From assembly GCF_008638305.1 (NCBI RefSeq), contig NZ_VTPZ01000006.1, forward strand, positions 124,001 through 188,000: a stretch of DNA of 64,000 nucleotides, given 5' to 3'. The translations under genes were made by a program, and so were the position numbers. The stretch is from Pseudomonas profundi (GTDB lineage Bacteria; Pseudomonadota; Gammaproteobacteria; Pseudomonadales; Pseudomonadaceae). The notes beneath the pieces are model-generated. The model did no database searches, was not told the DNA's origin, and worked only from the letters and a program-made list of their open reading frames with translations. Shown one piece after another: positions 16,602-24,415 of the stretch (the stretch's first letter is position 1; every line of letters begins with the position of its first letter).

Positions 16602-17588
16602 ATGACTGATTCCAGGTCTCCCGATACGGCCACGCTACTTGACATCTATCGCAAAGCGACACTGATCAAGACCGCTGATGACCGATTTATCGAATTGATC
16701 AAAGCCGGGCAGATTGCCTCGCCGTACTACTCACCTCGCGGGCAGGAGCTGGTGCCATCTGCCATTTCAGCCAATCTGCGTACCGACGATTATGTGATAA
16801 CCACCTATCGCGGAATACACGATCAGTTGGCCAAGGGCATTCCGTTAAAGCCTTTCGTCGCGGAATTCATGGGGCGGGCCACCGGGACCTGTAAAGGCAA
16901 GGGCGGGCCGATGCACATCACTCATATGGCTTCAGGTTTGCCAGTTACGACGGGCGTGGTCGGCTCCGGCTTGCCGATTGCGAATGGTTTTGCCTGGGCT
17001 TCGCTGCTGAAAAAGACCGGTCAGGTCACGGTGGTGAACTTCGGTGACGGCGCCTCAAATATCGGTGCTTTCCATGAAGCTCTCAATCTAGCCTCAGTCT
17101 GGAACCTGCCGGTCGTTTTCGTTTGCCAGAACAACGGCTACGCGGAACACACCAAGTACGAATACGGAACGGGTGCACAGAGTATCGTCGATCGCGCGAT
17201 TGGGTATGGCATGCATGGCATTCAATGCAATGGCAATGACGTGGTCGAAATGTGGTCGGCGGCTCGGGAGGCAATAGAGCGCGCGCGCAACGGTCAGGGC
17301 CCGACGCTGTTAGAGGCCAAGACGTTTCGCTTCCGTGGTCATTTGCTTGGTGACGATGGCCATTATATTTCCAAGGAGATTATGGAAGCAGCGGTGGCGG
17401 CAGACCCGATGCCTAAGTTCCGTCGCTGGCTATGCGACGAGGGTCATGCCTCCGAAGAGCAGCTACAAGCCATTGAAGACGACAATCGGGAGCAGTTCGA
17501 AGAGGCGGTTCAGTTTGGCTTGAACAGTCCCTATCCCGACGCTTCGGAGTTGGGCAAGGATGTATTTGCTGAGGGGGTAGGGGTATGA
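16602..17588 (+). CDS. 2-oxoacid dehydrogenase E1 component, alpha subunit
   Basis: The 328-residue TPP enzyme is of the acetoin/pyruvate dehydrogenase E1 alpha type (heterotetrameric E1). It shows SPRGQEL (about 44-50), GGPMH (101-105), and the TPP motif from GDG at 148-150 to NN at 177-178. It would decarboxylate a 2-oxo acid and pass the acyl group to the lipoyl protein at 18601. It overlaps the beta gene by 4 bp. The 2-oxo acid may be pyruvate released by an aldolase, or a pathway-specific oxo acid. Confidence 0.9.
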   Translation: MTDSRSPDTATLLDIYRKATLIKTADDRFIELIKAGQIASPYYSPRGQELVPSAISANLRTDDYVITTYRGIHDQLAKGIPLKPFVAEFMGRATGTCKGKGGPMHITHMASGLPVTTGVVGSGLPIANGFAWASLLKKTGQVTVVNFGDGASNIGAFHEALNLASVWNLPVVFVCQNNGYAEHTKYEYGTGAQSIVDRAIGYGMHGIQCNGNDVVEMWSAAREAIERARNGQGPTLLEAKTFRFRGHLLGDDGHYISKEIMEAAVAADPMPKFRRWLCDEGHASEEQLQAIEDDNREQFEEAVQFGLNSPYPDASELGKDVFAEGVGV

Positions 17589-18580
17589 GTGAAGTAAAGA
17601 AAAAACGCGTGAATATGTCCCAGGCCATCAACCTGGCAATGCACGACGCGATGGCGCTGGACGAAAATGTCGTCACGCTCGGCGAGGATGTTGCAGATCG
17701 AGAAGGTGGCGGCGTGTTCAAATGTACCGCCGGATTGTCCGAGGCCTTTGGCACTGACCGAGTGAAGTCCACGCCCATTGCCGAACAGGCGATTATGGGC
17801 GCCGCGGTGGGTGCTGCGCTGGCGGGCATGCGCCCGGTAGCCGAAATCATGCTGATGAACTTCATGACCGTAGCAATGGACCAGGTTGTTAACCATGCAG
17901 CCAAGCTGCGCTTCATGACCGGCGGGCAGACCAACGTCCCGCTGACCATTCGTACTACTACCGGGGCTGGCTTTGGTACTGGCGGCCAGCATGCCGACTA
18001 TCTGGAAGCCTGGTTTGCTCATACTGCCGGCATGAAGGTAGTCGCTCCCTCAAACCCGGCAGATGCCTACGGCCTGTTACTGTCCTGCATCTTTGATGAC
18101 GATCCTTGCCTGTTCATAGAAGGTTTGCCGTTGTATTTCGCCATGGGTGACGCGCCGGTGCAAGGCGAGCGTATTCCGCTCGGCAAGGCACGTATTGCTC
18201 GTCAGGGCAGCCATGTAACCATTGTCAGTTACAGCAGAACCATGGTTGAGGTAATGCAGGTGGCCCAGGAGCTGGAGAAGCAGGATATCTCCGTCGAGGT
18301 CATCGACCTGCGCACTATTTCCCCGCTGGATATGGATACCATTCTTGAATCAGTAGGCAAAACCGGACGCCTGGTGGTTGCCCATGAAGCCCAGGTGGAT
18401 TTTGGAGTAGGTGCAGAAATCGCTACGCGTGTGCACAAGGAGTTGTTCGGTCAGCTCAAGGCGCCGGTCGGGCGGGTAGGCGCGGCACGTTCACCAGTAC
18501 CTTTTTCCAAGGCTCTCGAAGATGTCTTCATCCCGACCAAACAGCGCATTACTGATGCGGTATTTGAAGCCCTTAAATAA
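17585..18580 (+). CDS. 2-oxoacid dehydrogenase E1 component, beta subunit
   Basis: This 331-residue partner of the 16602 product opens VNMSQAINLAMHDAMALDENVVTLGEDV (conserved TPP-activating Glu in LGEDV). It has FGTDRVKSTPIAEQAIMGAAVGAALAGMRPVAEIM and ends with the transketolase C-terminal domain (VEVIDLRTISPLDMDTI, VVAHEAQVDFGVGAEIA). The ATGA overlap with the alpha gene implies coupled translation and equal stoichiometry. An AcoB/PdhB-like role is well supported; the substrate is not. Confidence 0.92.
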   Translation: MSEVKKKRVNMSQAINLAMHDAMALDENVVTLGEDVADREGGGVFKCTAGLSEAFGTDRVKSTPIAEQAIMGAAVGAALAGMRPVAEIMLMNFMTVAMDQVVNHAAKLRFMTGGQTNVPLTIRTTTGAGFGTGGQHADYLEAWFAHTAGMKVVAPSNPADAYGLLLSCIFDDDPCLFIEGLPLYFAMGDAPVQGERIPLGKARIARQGSHVTIVSYSRTMVEVMQVAQELEKQDISVEVIDLRTISPLDMDTILESVGKTGRLVVAHEAQVDFGVGAEIATRVHKELFGQLKAPVGRVGAARSPVPFSKALEDVFIPTKQRITDAVFEALK

Positions 18581-18600
18581 AAACAGAATGGAATGATCTT

Positions 18601-18831
18601 ATGGCTACCGAAATTCTTCTTCCCAAGTTGGGTTTTTCTGTAAACGAGGCGCTGCTGGCCGAGTGGCTGGTCGCGGACGGAGCGGCCGTGTCCAAGGGTG
18701 ATCCGCTTTATGCCATCGAAAGCGAGAAATCGATGCAGGAGATTGAAGCCCCAGCTGACGGCACGCTGCGCATCCTGCAAGAAGCTGGCGAGAGTTACGA
18801 AGTGGGAACCGTGATCGGAGAGCTGGTCTGA
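18601..18831 (+). CDS. Stand-alone lipoyl-domain protein (detached E2 N-terminus)
   Basis: This 76-residue protein consists of one biotinyl/lipoyl hammerhead domain: EILLPKLGFSVNEALLAEWLV, with the lipoylated lysine expected at Lys43 in ESEKSMQEIEAP and a terminal GTVIGELV. Normally this domain is fused through a flexible linker to a subunit-binding domain and the E2 catalytic core. Here it ends without linker, and TGATG joins it to the separate catalytic gene. It would shuttle the acyl group from E1 to E2 as a free carrier. Confidence 0.92.
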   Translation: MATEILLPKLGFSVNEALLAEWLVADGAAVSKGDPLYAIESEKSMQEIEAPADGTLRILQEAGESYEVGTVIGELV

Positions 18832-19592
18832 TGAGCGGCAACGATAGCAATATCTCCGCCTGGCCGGCTAATTTACCGCCCATGCCTGAAGTGGACTTCA
18901 CACAATTTGGTGAGGTTGAGCGGGCAGAGCTATCTCGCCATCAACAATATGCGGGTGCTTTTCTGGGCCGTAATTGGGCCCACATTCCTCACGTGACCCA
19001 CAACGATGAAGCACCGACTGAAAAACTAAACGCTTTTCGCCGTGCTTATGGAGCAGAAATTGGCTGCAAGCTCACACCGCTCCCGTTCTTGATCAAGGCG
19101 CTGGTCAATTCGTTGAAGGAGTTTCCGATTTTCAATGCATCACTTGCCACTGGGGGCAAGCAGGTGGTGTTGAAGAAATATTATCACGTGGGCATAGCGG
19201 TCGAGACGGAGAAGGGGTTGCTGGTTCCGGTGATTCGGGACGCCGACCGGAAAACGGTGGCCGATTTACAGAATGAATTAAATGAAAAGGCAATGAAGGC
19301 TCGAACCAAGGGTCTGCCGATTAACGAGATGTCCGGTGGTTGCATGACAATCAGCTCGCTCGGCTCCATTGGCGGCACCTCCTTCACGCCCATTATCAAT
19401 GCACCTGAGTTGGCGATCCTCGGGATAACCCGCGAATTCGAACGCTTGGTCATGGAGGAGGACGAAATAGTAACTCGTCGGTTCATCCCGCTATCCCTGA
19501 GTTATGACCATCGGGTTATCAACGGTGCCGATGCCGCCCGCTTCTGCCGCTTCTTCGCGGATCAGCTTGTCCAACCAGAGCTGCTGATATAG
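18831..19592 (+). CDS. 2-oxoacid dehydrogenase E2 catalytic domain protein, without lipoyl or subunit-binding domain
   Basis: The 253-residue protein is only the chloramphenicol-acetyltransferase-like E2 core: VDFTQFGEVERAELSRHQQ, HIPHVTHNDEA and, near the C terminus, SYDHRVINGADAARF with catalytic His at about 227. The N-terminal 25 residues are Pro-rich and too short for a peripheral subunit-binding domain. The core resembles pseudomonad pyruvate dehydrogenase E2, whose motif also has Asn after HRVI. It would transfer the acyl group to CoA. No E3 (lipoamide dehydrogenase) gene lies in the window, so the housekeeping one must serve. Confidence 0.92.
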   Translation: MSGNDSNISAWPANLPPMPEVDFTQFGEVERAELSRHQQYAGAFLGRNWAHIPHVTHNDEAPTEKLNAFRRAYGAEIGCKLTPLPFLIKALVNSLKEFPIFNASLATGGKQVVLKKYYHVGIAVETEKGLLVPVIRDADRKTVADLQNELNEKAMKARTKGLPINEMSGGCMTISSLGSIGGTSFTPIINAPELAILGITREFERLVMEEDEIVTRRFIPLSLSYDHRVINGADAARFCRFFADQLVQPELLI

Positions 19593-19622
19593 CACCGGTT
19601 GAGTCTAATAAGGACACTAATA

Positions 19623-20399
19623 ATGAAAAATATCGTTGATCAGTTTTACTTGCATGACCGTGTTGCGCTGGTCACCGGTGCGGGGTCGGGGCTCGGTGCA
19701 CATTTTGCGCGGATATTGGCACAAGCGGGGGCTTCCATTGTTTGCGTAGGCAGACGCCTGGACCCGGTTGAAAACGTGGCGACGGAGATTGTTGCTGACG
19801 GTGGGAAGGCAATCGCTCTGAGCATGGATGTCACCAATACGGCGAGCATACATGCCGCTTTTAATGTTGTGCAGGAACAATTAGGGCCCATTGATATACT
19901 GATTAATAACGCGGGACTGTCCAACCCTGCTCCGTTCGAGGAAATGAGCCGCGAGCAATGGACCTCCCTGGTGGATGCAAACCTGTCCGGTCCATTCTAC
20001 GTCGCGCAGGAAATGGCCAAGCGGCTTATTGCTGCGGGCAAGCCTGGCACTATCATAAATATCGCTTCCATCCTTGGGCATCTGGCCCGACCGCAGTTCC
20101 TCAATTACGGAACCACCAAGGCTGCGGTCATGTCCATGACGCAGTATATGGCGCTTGATCTGATGCCCTACGGGATCCGCGTCAATGCGATTGCTCCCGG
20201 CTATTTCCCGAGCGAGATGACGAACCCTTTCTATGAGTCTGAAGCGGGTAAACGAGAAATTGCCTCACTGCCTATCAAGCGACTTGGGCGGCACGATGAG
20301 CTTAACGGTCCGCTGCTGTTATTAGCCAGCGAGGCAGGGTCTTACATAACGGGCAGCGTATTGACCGTTGACGCGGGCCACTCGGTACGGCTTACGTGA
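19623..20399 (+). CDS. SDR-family oxidoreductase
   Basis: This classical SDR has 258 residues. TGAGSGLG lies at 18-25, NNAG at 95-98, Ser149, Tyr162 and Lys166 (NYGTTKAA), then RVNAIAPGYFPSEMT. Arg residues after beta-2 (VGRRLD) suggest NADP(H). ATG 19623 is preceded by AAGGAC; the upstream TTG at 19599 has no better site. It is the last gene of the E1/E2 operon and may make the 2-oxo or keto substrate used by that complex, which is inference. Confidence 0.9.
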   Translation: MKNIVDQFYLHDRVALVTGAGSGLGAHFARILAQAGASIVCVGRRLDPVENVATEIVADGGKAIALSMDVTNTASIHAAFNVVQEQLGPIDILINNAGLSNPAPFEEMSREQWTSLVDANLSGPFYVAQEMAKRLIAAGKPGTIINIASILGHLARPQFLNYGTTKAAVMSMTQYMALDLMPYGIRVNAIAPGYFPSEMTNPFYESEAGKREIASLPIKRLGRHDELNGPLLLLASEAGSYITGSVLTVDAGHSVRLT

Positions 20400-20415
20400 G
20401 CGCTAATGTGCCTAT

Positions 20416-20444
20416 GTTTTAAAACAAACATGATGCTCTTTTTT
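20416..20444. promoter_or_regulatory. Operator-like palindrome, site E (before the TetR gene)
   Basis: TTTTAAAAC at 20417-20425 is followed by AAACATGATG (20426-20435) and CTCTTTTTT (20436-20444). The spacer shares CATGATG with site D, but the right arm is degraded. It lies 68 bp before the regulator gene, consistent with autoregulation at lower affinity. Confidence 0.5.
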
Positions 20445-20511
20445 GATGTAGAATATGAGGCATTCGCCTGAACTGTTTCGCTACGGAGTCAAAAAGGCCC
20501 ACGGAGTCTAA

Positions 20512-21234
20512 ATGGCAAATCAAAATACGCTTGAAAAACGCACGAGTCGTAGGCCCGCTCGCTATTCCGCCTCGGATGGGGCCGGTTGGCAGGCAGAAAA
20601 GAGCCACTTGATGCGTTTGCATATCCTCGATGCGACCATGCAATGTCTGGTCGAGATTGGATATACCCAGACGACTACCGAGAAAATCGCTAAACAGGCG
20701 GGGGTTTCTCGGGGCGCTATGACCCATCACTTCAAATCGCGGGCCGACGTCTTCGCCGCTGCAGCAGAACACATTACTGATATTCGGGCCCGTGAGTATG
20801 ACGAGGCGATACAGGCTGTGACACTGAAGACGGGGAGCTTTCCGACGGTGGAAAGCATGCGCGAAACGCTCGCTGCGCTGCAGGCGTATTACATGAAGCC
20901 ATCGTTTCTGGCGTTTCATGAGTTGATCCGCGGCGCCAGGACCAATGAACTGCTCAATGACATCATGAGTCCGCTCGAAAGCGCGCTGGATCAACGGATC
21001 TCCGCGAGCATGATGGCACGCTTTCCCGTATGGGCTGATCCTGACATGAAAGAAGCAGGGGAAGTTTTGCGAGACTTGATCATGCATTCGCTGCAGGGGG
21101 TCGCTTTGAACCCGGCGCCTTATCTGACTGGCGATCGTTTGCACCGGCTGCATGAATTGCTGGCACGCACTGCGCTGGGCCAGTTTGATGAGCTGCTTTC
21201 CAAGCGCGAGTCTTCCCTCGCTATAGCGAAATAA
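20512..21234 (+). CDS. TetR/AcrR-family transcriptional regulator
   Basis: The 240-residue protein has a basic N-terminal extension of about 30 residues, then a TetR HTH: LHILDATMQCLVEIGYTQTTTEKIAKQAGVSRGAMTHHFKSRADVFAAAAEHI (about 37-88). The ligand-binding domain (ESMRETLAALQAYYMKPSFLAFHELIRGARTN) resembles TetR proteins of fatty-acid and steroid catabolism. It is the only DNA-binding regulator in the first 41 kb. Palindromes with the same core precede it and all neighbouring units, so I infer it is their repressor, released by a pathway intermediate. GGAG lies 6 bp before the ATG. Confidence 0.9.
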   Translation: MANQNTLEKRTSRRPARYSASDGAGWQAEKSHLMRLHILDATMQCLVEIGYTQTTTEKIAKQAGVSRGAMTHHFKSRADVFAAAAEHITDIRAREYDEAIQAVTLKTGSFPTVESMRETLAALQAYYMKPSFLAFHELIRGARTNELLNDIMSPLESALDQRISASMMARFPVWADPDMKEAGEVLRDLIMHSLQGVALNPAPYLTGDRLHRLHELLARTALGQFDELLSKRESSLAIAK

Positions 21235-21250
21235 ACTTTCTTGATATGCG

Positions 21251-21275
21251 AGCCAGGGTTGCTATCTGGCTTTGG
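21251..21275 (+). terminator. Possible terminator after the TetR gene
   Basis: AGCCAG at 21251-21256 and CTGGCT at 21266-21271 form a 6-bp stem followed by TTGG. The stem is short and the U tract poor. It overlaps the promoter region of the next unit. Confidence 0.35.
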
Positions 21276-21276
21276 T

Positions 21277-21308
21277 TATATTAAAAACAATCATGATGGT
21301 TTAAAACA
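21277..21308. promoter_or_regulatory. Promoter -10 and operator-like palindrome, site D
   Basis: TATATT at 21277-21282 (one change from -10 consensus) is followed by AAAAAC (21283-21288), spacer AATCATGATG and GTTTAA (21299-21304). The centre ATCATGAT is itself palindromic, making this the most symmetrical core. It ends shortly before ATG 21321, so it overlaps the probable start of transcription of the DUF35/thiolase operon. Confidence 0.7.
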
Positions 21309-21320
21309 GGGCTGAATAAG

Positions 21321-21770
21321 ATGAATGACAACGTTTCTGTTCACCATGCGACTCGCCATCTTCTGAATACGAGTGAGCAGGGGCTGGTTCTGTTAGGGAG
21401 CCGTTGCGTGACCTGCCACGAATACTACTTTCCTGCAACCGATAGCTGCACTCGTTGTTGTGGCAGTCAGATGGCCGTCTGCGAGCTCGGGTCACAGGGA
21501 ACGCTATGGTCCTGGACGGTGCAGGCATTTCAGCCCAAGTCGCCTTATAACGGCGGCGAGGCGCCGGAAGACTTCGAAGCTTATGGCGTTGGCTATATCG
21601 AGATGCCCAGCGGCATCAGGATAGAGAGCCGTCTCACGATTTCCGATCCGACCAAATTAACCATCGGGATGCCAATGCATCTGGTGGAAGCTGACTACGG
21701 CAAAAGCGCAGATGCTGTTTTGCGTACCTTCGCCTTCACTCCGTCCAACCCGACCGAGGAGTCCGTCTGA
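21321..21770 (+). CDS. DUF35 OB-fold/zinc-ribbon protein, partner of the thiolase-fold protein
   Basis: The 149-residue protein has a rubredoxin-like zinc ribbon (Cys29, Cys32, Cys43, Cys46: CVTCHEYYFPATDSCTRCCG) followed by an OB fold (GTLWSWTVQAFQPKSPYNG, YGVGYIEMPSGIRIESRL). DUF35 proteins bind acyl-CoA and form tight complexes with Ltp/SCP2-type thiolase-fold enzymes, for example ChsH2 with Ltp2 in steroid side-chain retro-aldol cleavage. Its stop overlaps the next start (TGATGG), fitting a complex with the 21770 product. No MaoC-type hydratase domain is attached. Confidence 0.9.
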   Translation: MNDNVSVHHATRHLLNTSEQGLVLLGSRCVTCHEYYFPATDSCTRCCGSQMAVCELGSQGTLWSWTVQAFQPKSPYNGGEAPEDFEAYGVGYIEMPSGIRIESRLTISDPTKLTIGMPMHLVEADYGKSADAVLRTFAFTPSNPTEESV

Positions 21771-22918
21771 TGGAAGACATCGCAATTATCGGTGTGGGTA
21801 TGCACCGTTTCGGCCGCACTGACGGTGTCTCAGGTCAGGTTCAGGGCGCGCATGCCGTGCGCGAAGCATTGAAGGATGCGGGCGTGAGCTGGGATCAAGT
21901 GGGTGTCGCCTATGGCGGTAGCCAGGACGCAGGCAACGCCGATGCGCTCAGTAACCATCTTGGTCTGACCGGCTTGCCCTTCGTCAATGTGGCTAACGGC
22001 TGTGCCACAGGCGGCAGCGCGCTCGCCAGCGTGGTTGCGGCGTTGCGCTCGGGTATGTCAGATATTGGCGTTGCGGTGGGTTTTGATAAGCATCCGCGCG
22101 GTGCTTTCAATCCGCGTCCAGCGGATTGGGGCCTGGAAGACTGGTACGGCGAAACAGGGCTCATGCTCACCACCCAGTTCTTTGCGCTGAAAACACAGCG
22201 TTATCTCCATGAACATGGCATCTCCGAGGACGCTCTGGTCAGGGTTGCGCAGCGGGCATTTCAGAATGGCGCGTTGACGCCCCACGCCTGGCGTCAACGG
22301 GCGCTCAGCTACGAAGAGATAGCCGAGTCAATGCCGGTCAATCTTCCGCTGCGCAAGTACATGTTCTGCAACCCCGCCGAGGGTGGCGCTGCACTTGTGT
22401 TGTGTCGGGCCAGCGAGGCGCATCGCTATACCGATCGCCCGGTACTGGTGCGGGCGGCGGTGATGCGCACTCGACACCATGGCTCCTTTGAAGTGTTCAG
22501 CCCGTCGCTGGCGGCAGAGGCCGCGCCGGCGCCCACGGTGACGGCTTCGCGCGCTGCGTATGAGGAGGCTGGAGTCGGCCCGGAAGATATCAATGTCATC
22601 CAGTTGCAGGATACGGACAGCGGCTCGGAAATCATTCACCTGGCGGAAAACGGCTTTTGTGAGCACGGCGAGCAGGAATACCTGTTACGCCAGGGCGAGA
22701 CAAATATCGATGGGCGACTGCCAGTGAATACCGATGGCGGTTGTCTGGCCAACGGTGAGCCGGTAGGTGCATCGGGTCTGCGACAGGTGATTGAGGTGTG
22801 CCTGCAGCTTCGTCAGCAGGCAGGAGCACGTCAGGTCCCGGGCGCACCACGGCTCGGTTACACCCATGTGTATGGCGCACCAGGCGTCAGCGCAGTAACT
22901 ATTCTCGAAGCGCCGTAG
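21770..22918 (+). CDS. Thiolase-fold lipid-transfer-type enzyme, putative acyl-CoA retro-aldolase
   Basis: This 382-residue protein has the thiolase fold of the SCP2/Ltp group. It keeps a nucleophile-type Cys78 (VANGCATGGSAL). The His of the usual GHP motif is Glu330 (NTDGGCLANGEPVGASG), and the C-terminal second cysteine motif (CxGxG) is replaced by YGAPG near 367-371. Without these residues ordinary thiolysis is unlikely. Together with the overlapping DUF35 gene, the closest described precedent is the Ltp2-ChsH2 aldolase of steroid side-chain degradation. The assignment to aldolase is inference. Confidence 0.82.
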   Translation: MEDIAIIGVGMHRFGRTDGVSGQVQGAHAVREALKDAGVSWDQVGVAYGGSQDAGNADALSNHLGLTGLPFVNVANGCATGGSALASVVAALRSGMSDIGVAVGFDKHPRGAFNPRPADWGLEDWYGETGLMLTTQFFALKTQRYLHEHGISEDALVRVAQRAFQNGALTPHAWRQRALSYEEIAESMPVNLPLRKYMFCNPAEGGAALVLCRASEAHRYTDRPVLVRAAVMRTRHHGSFEVFSPSLAAEAAPAPTVTASRAAYEEAGVGPEDINVIQLQDTDSGSEIIHLAENGFCEHGEQEYLLRQGETNIDGRLPVNTDGGCLANGEPVGASGLRQVIEVCLQLRQQAGARQVPGAPRLGYTHVYGAPGVSAVTILEAP

Positions 22919-22958
22919 TACCTGCAGCAGCGCTTATAAAAATAATGAGGGCGTCAGT

Positions 22959-24353
22959 ATGAGCAACTTGAAACAAGCGAAGTTTACCGTTCTTCCCCCC
23001 GAAGAAGTGGGCAACCCCAATATGTTCCAGGAGCTCCTGAAACAGGAGAAAGTCCCAGTCCCTGAGCGCCTGGATTCCAGTTTTCCGGGATTCACGAATG
23101 AGGATCTGCCAATCGAGCGCTACAGCGCGCGCTGGTTTCATGAACTGGAAGCCGAGAAACTATGGACCAAGGCATGGCAAATGGTCTGCCGTGCGGAAGA
23201 TATACAGAAGCCGGGCGACCATGTGGTGTACGACATAGTCAATGCGTCGATCATCATCATGCGCGGTCAGGACGGTGTCATTCGTGGCTTCCACAACTCG
23301 TGCCTGCACCGGGGGCGAGCATTACGCATGAGCAGCGGTGCGGTAAACCAGTTGCGCTGTCCCTACCATGGCTTCACCTGGGATTTGCAAGGTGAGTTCA
23401 AGAGCCTGCCGACCAAGTGGGATTTCGAGCATGTCGATCCCTGTGAAATGAAGCTGCCGGAAGTCAAGGTGGCTACCTGGGCCGGCTTTGTCTTCATCAA
23501 TCCTGATCCGGATGCGCCCTCGCTTGAAGAGCACCTGGACGTAATGCCTGAGCATTTCGAGGATTACAGCATGGAGCGTTCTGTCTCGGTTGCCCATGTG
23601 CAGCGACGGATGCCCTGCAACTGGAAGGTTGCTCAGGAAGCCTTCCTGGAATCCATGCACACCCGGGCGACGCATCCCCAGATCATGACCTTTACCGGCG
23701 ACATTGATAGCCAATATGACATGTACGGCGACAACATCAGCCGCAGTGTTACACCGATGGCCGTCACAAGCTCGAACCTGAACGACGTAGATCAGGCGTT
23801 GGTACTTCACGACATCCTGGAGGAGTCCGGGCGCATGGCCGATGCGGACAGCAGTCGTCACGTGCTGCCGGAGGGAATGACCGCCCGCGAGTATATCGGC
23901 GAGATGAATCGTCAGATGTTCTCCGAGGCGTCCGGTGATGACTTGTCCCAGGCGACTCTTGCGGAATTACAGGACGCCATCCTGTATTCGATTTTCCCCA
24001 ATACACAGGTGTGGGCCGGTTACTTCGGCAACATCGTCTATCGCGCTATCCCTGACGGCGATAACCACGAAAGCTGCATCTTCGACATATGGCTGCTTGG
24101 TCGCCATAAGGAAGGGGAGCCATGTCCTGCGGGTGCCCGTTTGACCAGCCTGCCAGATGATCTCGATTTCTCCCAAGCACCGGAGCTCGGCGCACTTGGA
24201 CCCGTATTCGATCAGGATATGAGCAACCTGGGCGCCATGACCAAAGGTCTGAAAGCCTCGAAAAAGGGCAAGGTGACGCTGGCCAGCTACCAGGAAAGCC
24301 GCATTCGCCACCATCACCTGACACTGGATAAATACCTGGGTCTGGGCAAGTAG
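22959..24353 (+). CDS. Rieske non-heme iron oxygenase, alpha subunit (3 of 3)
   Basis: The 464-residue protein has Rieske ligands Cys115, His117, Cys134 and His137 (NSCLHRGRALRM, CPYHGFTWDLQGEF). The mononuclear site NWKVAQEAFLESMHTRATHP carries His234 and His239. The acidic residue that links the Rieske and iron centres of neighbouring subunits, usually Asp, is Glu227, as in a recognised Rieske subgroup. A roughly 60-residue N-terminal extension precedes YSARWFHELEAEKLW. It is preceded by AATGAGGG and followed by a strong terminator. Confidence 0.9.
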   Translation: MSNLKQAKFTVLPPEEVGNPNMFQELLKQEKVPVPERLDSSFPGFTNEDLPIERYSARWFHELEAEKLWTKAWQMVCRAEDIQKPGDHVVYDIVNASIIIMRGQDGVIRGFHNSCLHRGRALRMSSGAVNQLRCPYHGFTWDLQGEFKSLPTKWDFEHVDPCEMKLPEVKVATWAGFVFINPDPDAPSLEEHLDVMPEHFEDYSMERSVSVAHVQRRMPCNWKVAQEAFLESMHTRATHPQIMTFTGDIDSQYDMYGDNISRSVTPMAVTSSNLNDVDQALVLHDILEESGRMADADSSRHVLPEGMTAREYIGEMNRQMFSEASGDDLSQATLAELQDAILYSIFPNTQVWAGYFGNIVYRAIPDGDNHESCIFDIWLLGRHKEGEPCPAGARLTSLPDDLDFSQAPELGALGPVFDQDMSNLGAMTKGLKASKKGKVTLASYQESRIRHHHLTLDKYLGLGK

Positions 24354-24361
24354 CGGCGTGC

Positions 24362-24387
24362 CCCGCCCGGCATCACGGGCGGGTTTT
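24362..24387 (+). terminator. Intrinsic terminator after third Rieske gene
   Basis: CCCGCCCG at 24362-24369 pairs with CGGGCGGG at 24376-24383 around GCATCA, followed by TTTT. This is a good Rho-independent terminator. The next gene begins only about 30 bp later, so partial read-through or a second promoter is needed for the genes downstream. Confidence 0.8.
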
Positions 24388-24415
24388 ATCTGCAGTAAAT
24401 GGCCGGGCTCGAGAG

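Noticed and set aside
18575-18600. AAAAAC at 18580, 5880 and 28366 as operator half-sites
   Set aside because: Each lies between closely spaced genes or at a gene end and lacks the GTTTT arm at N10; they are A-rich leader sequence.
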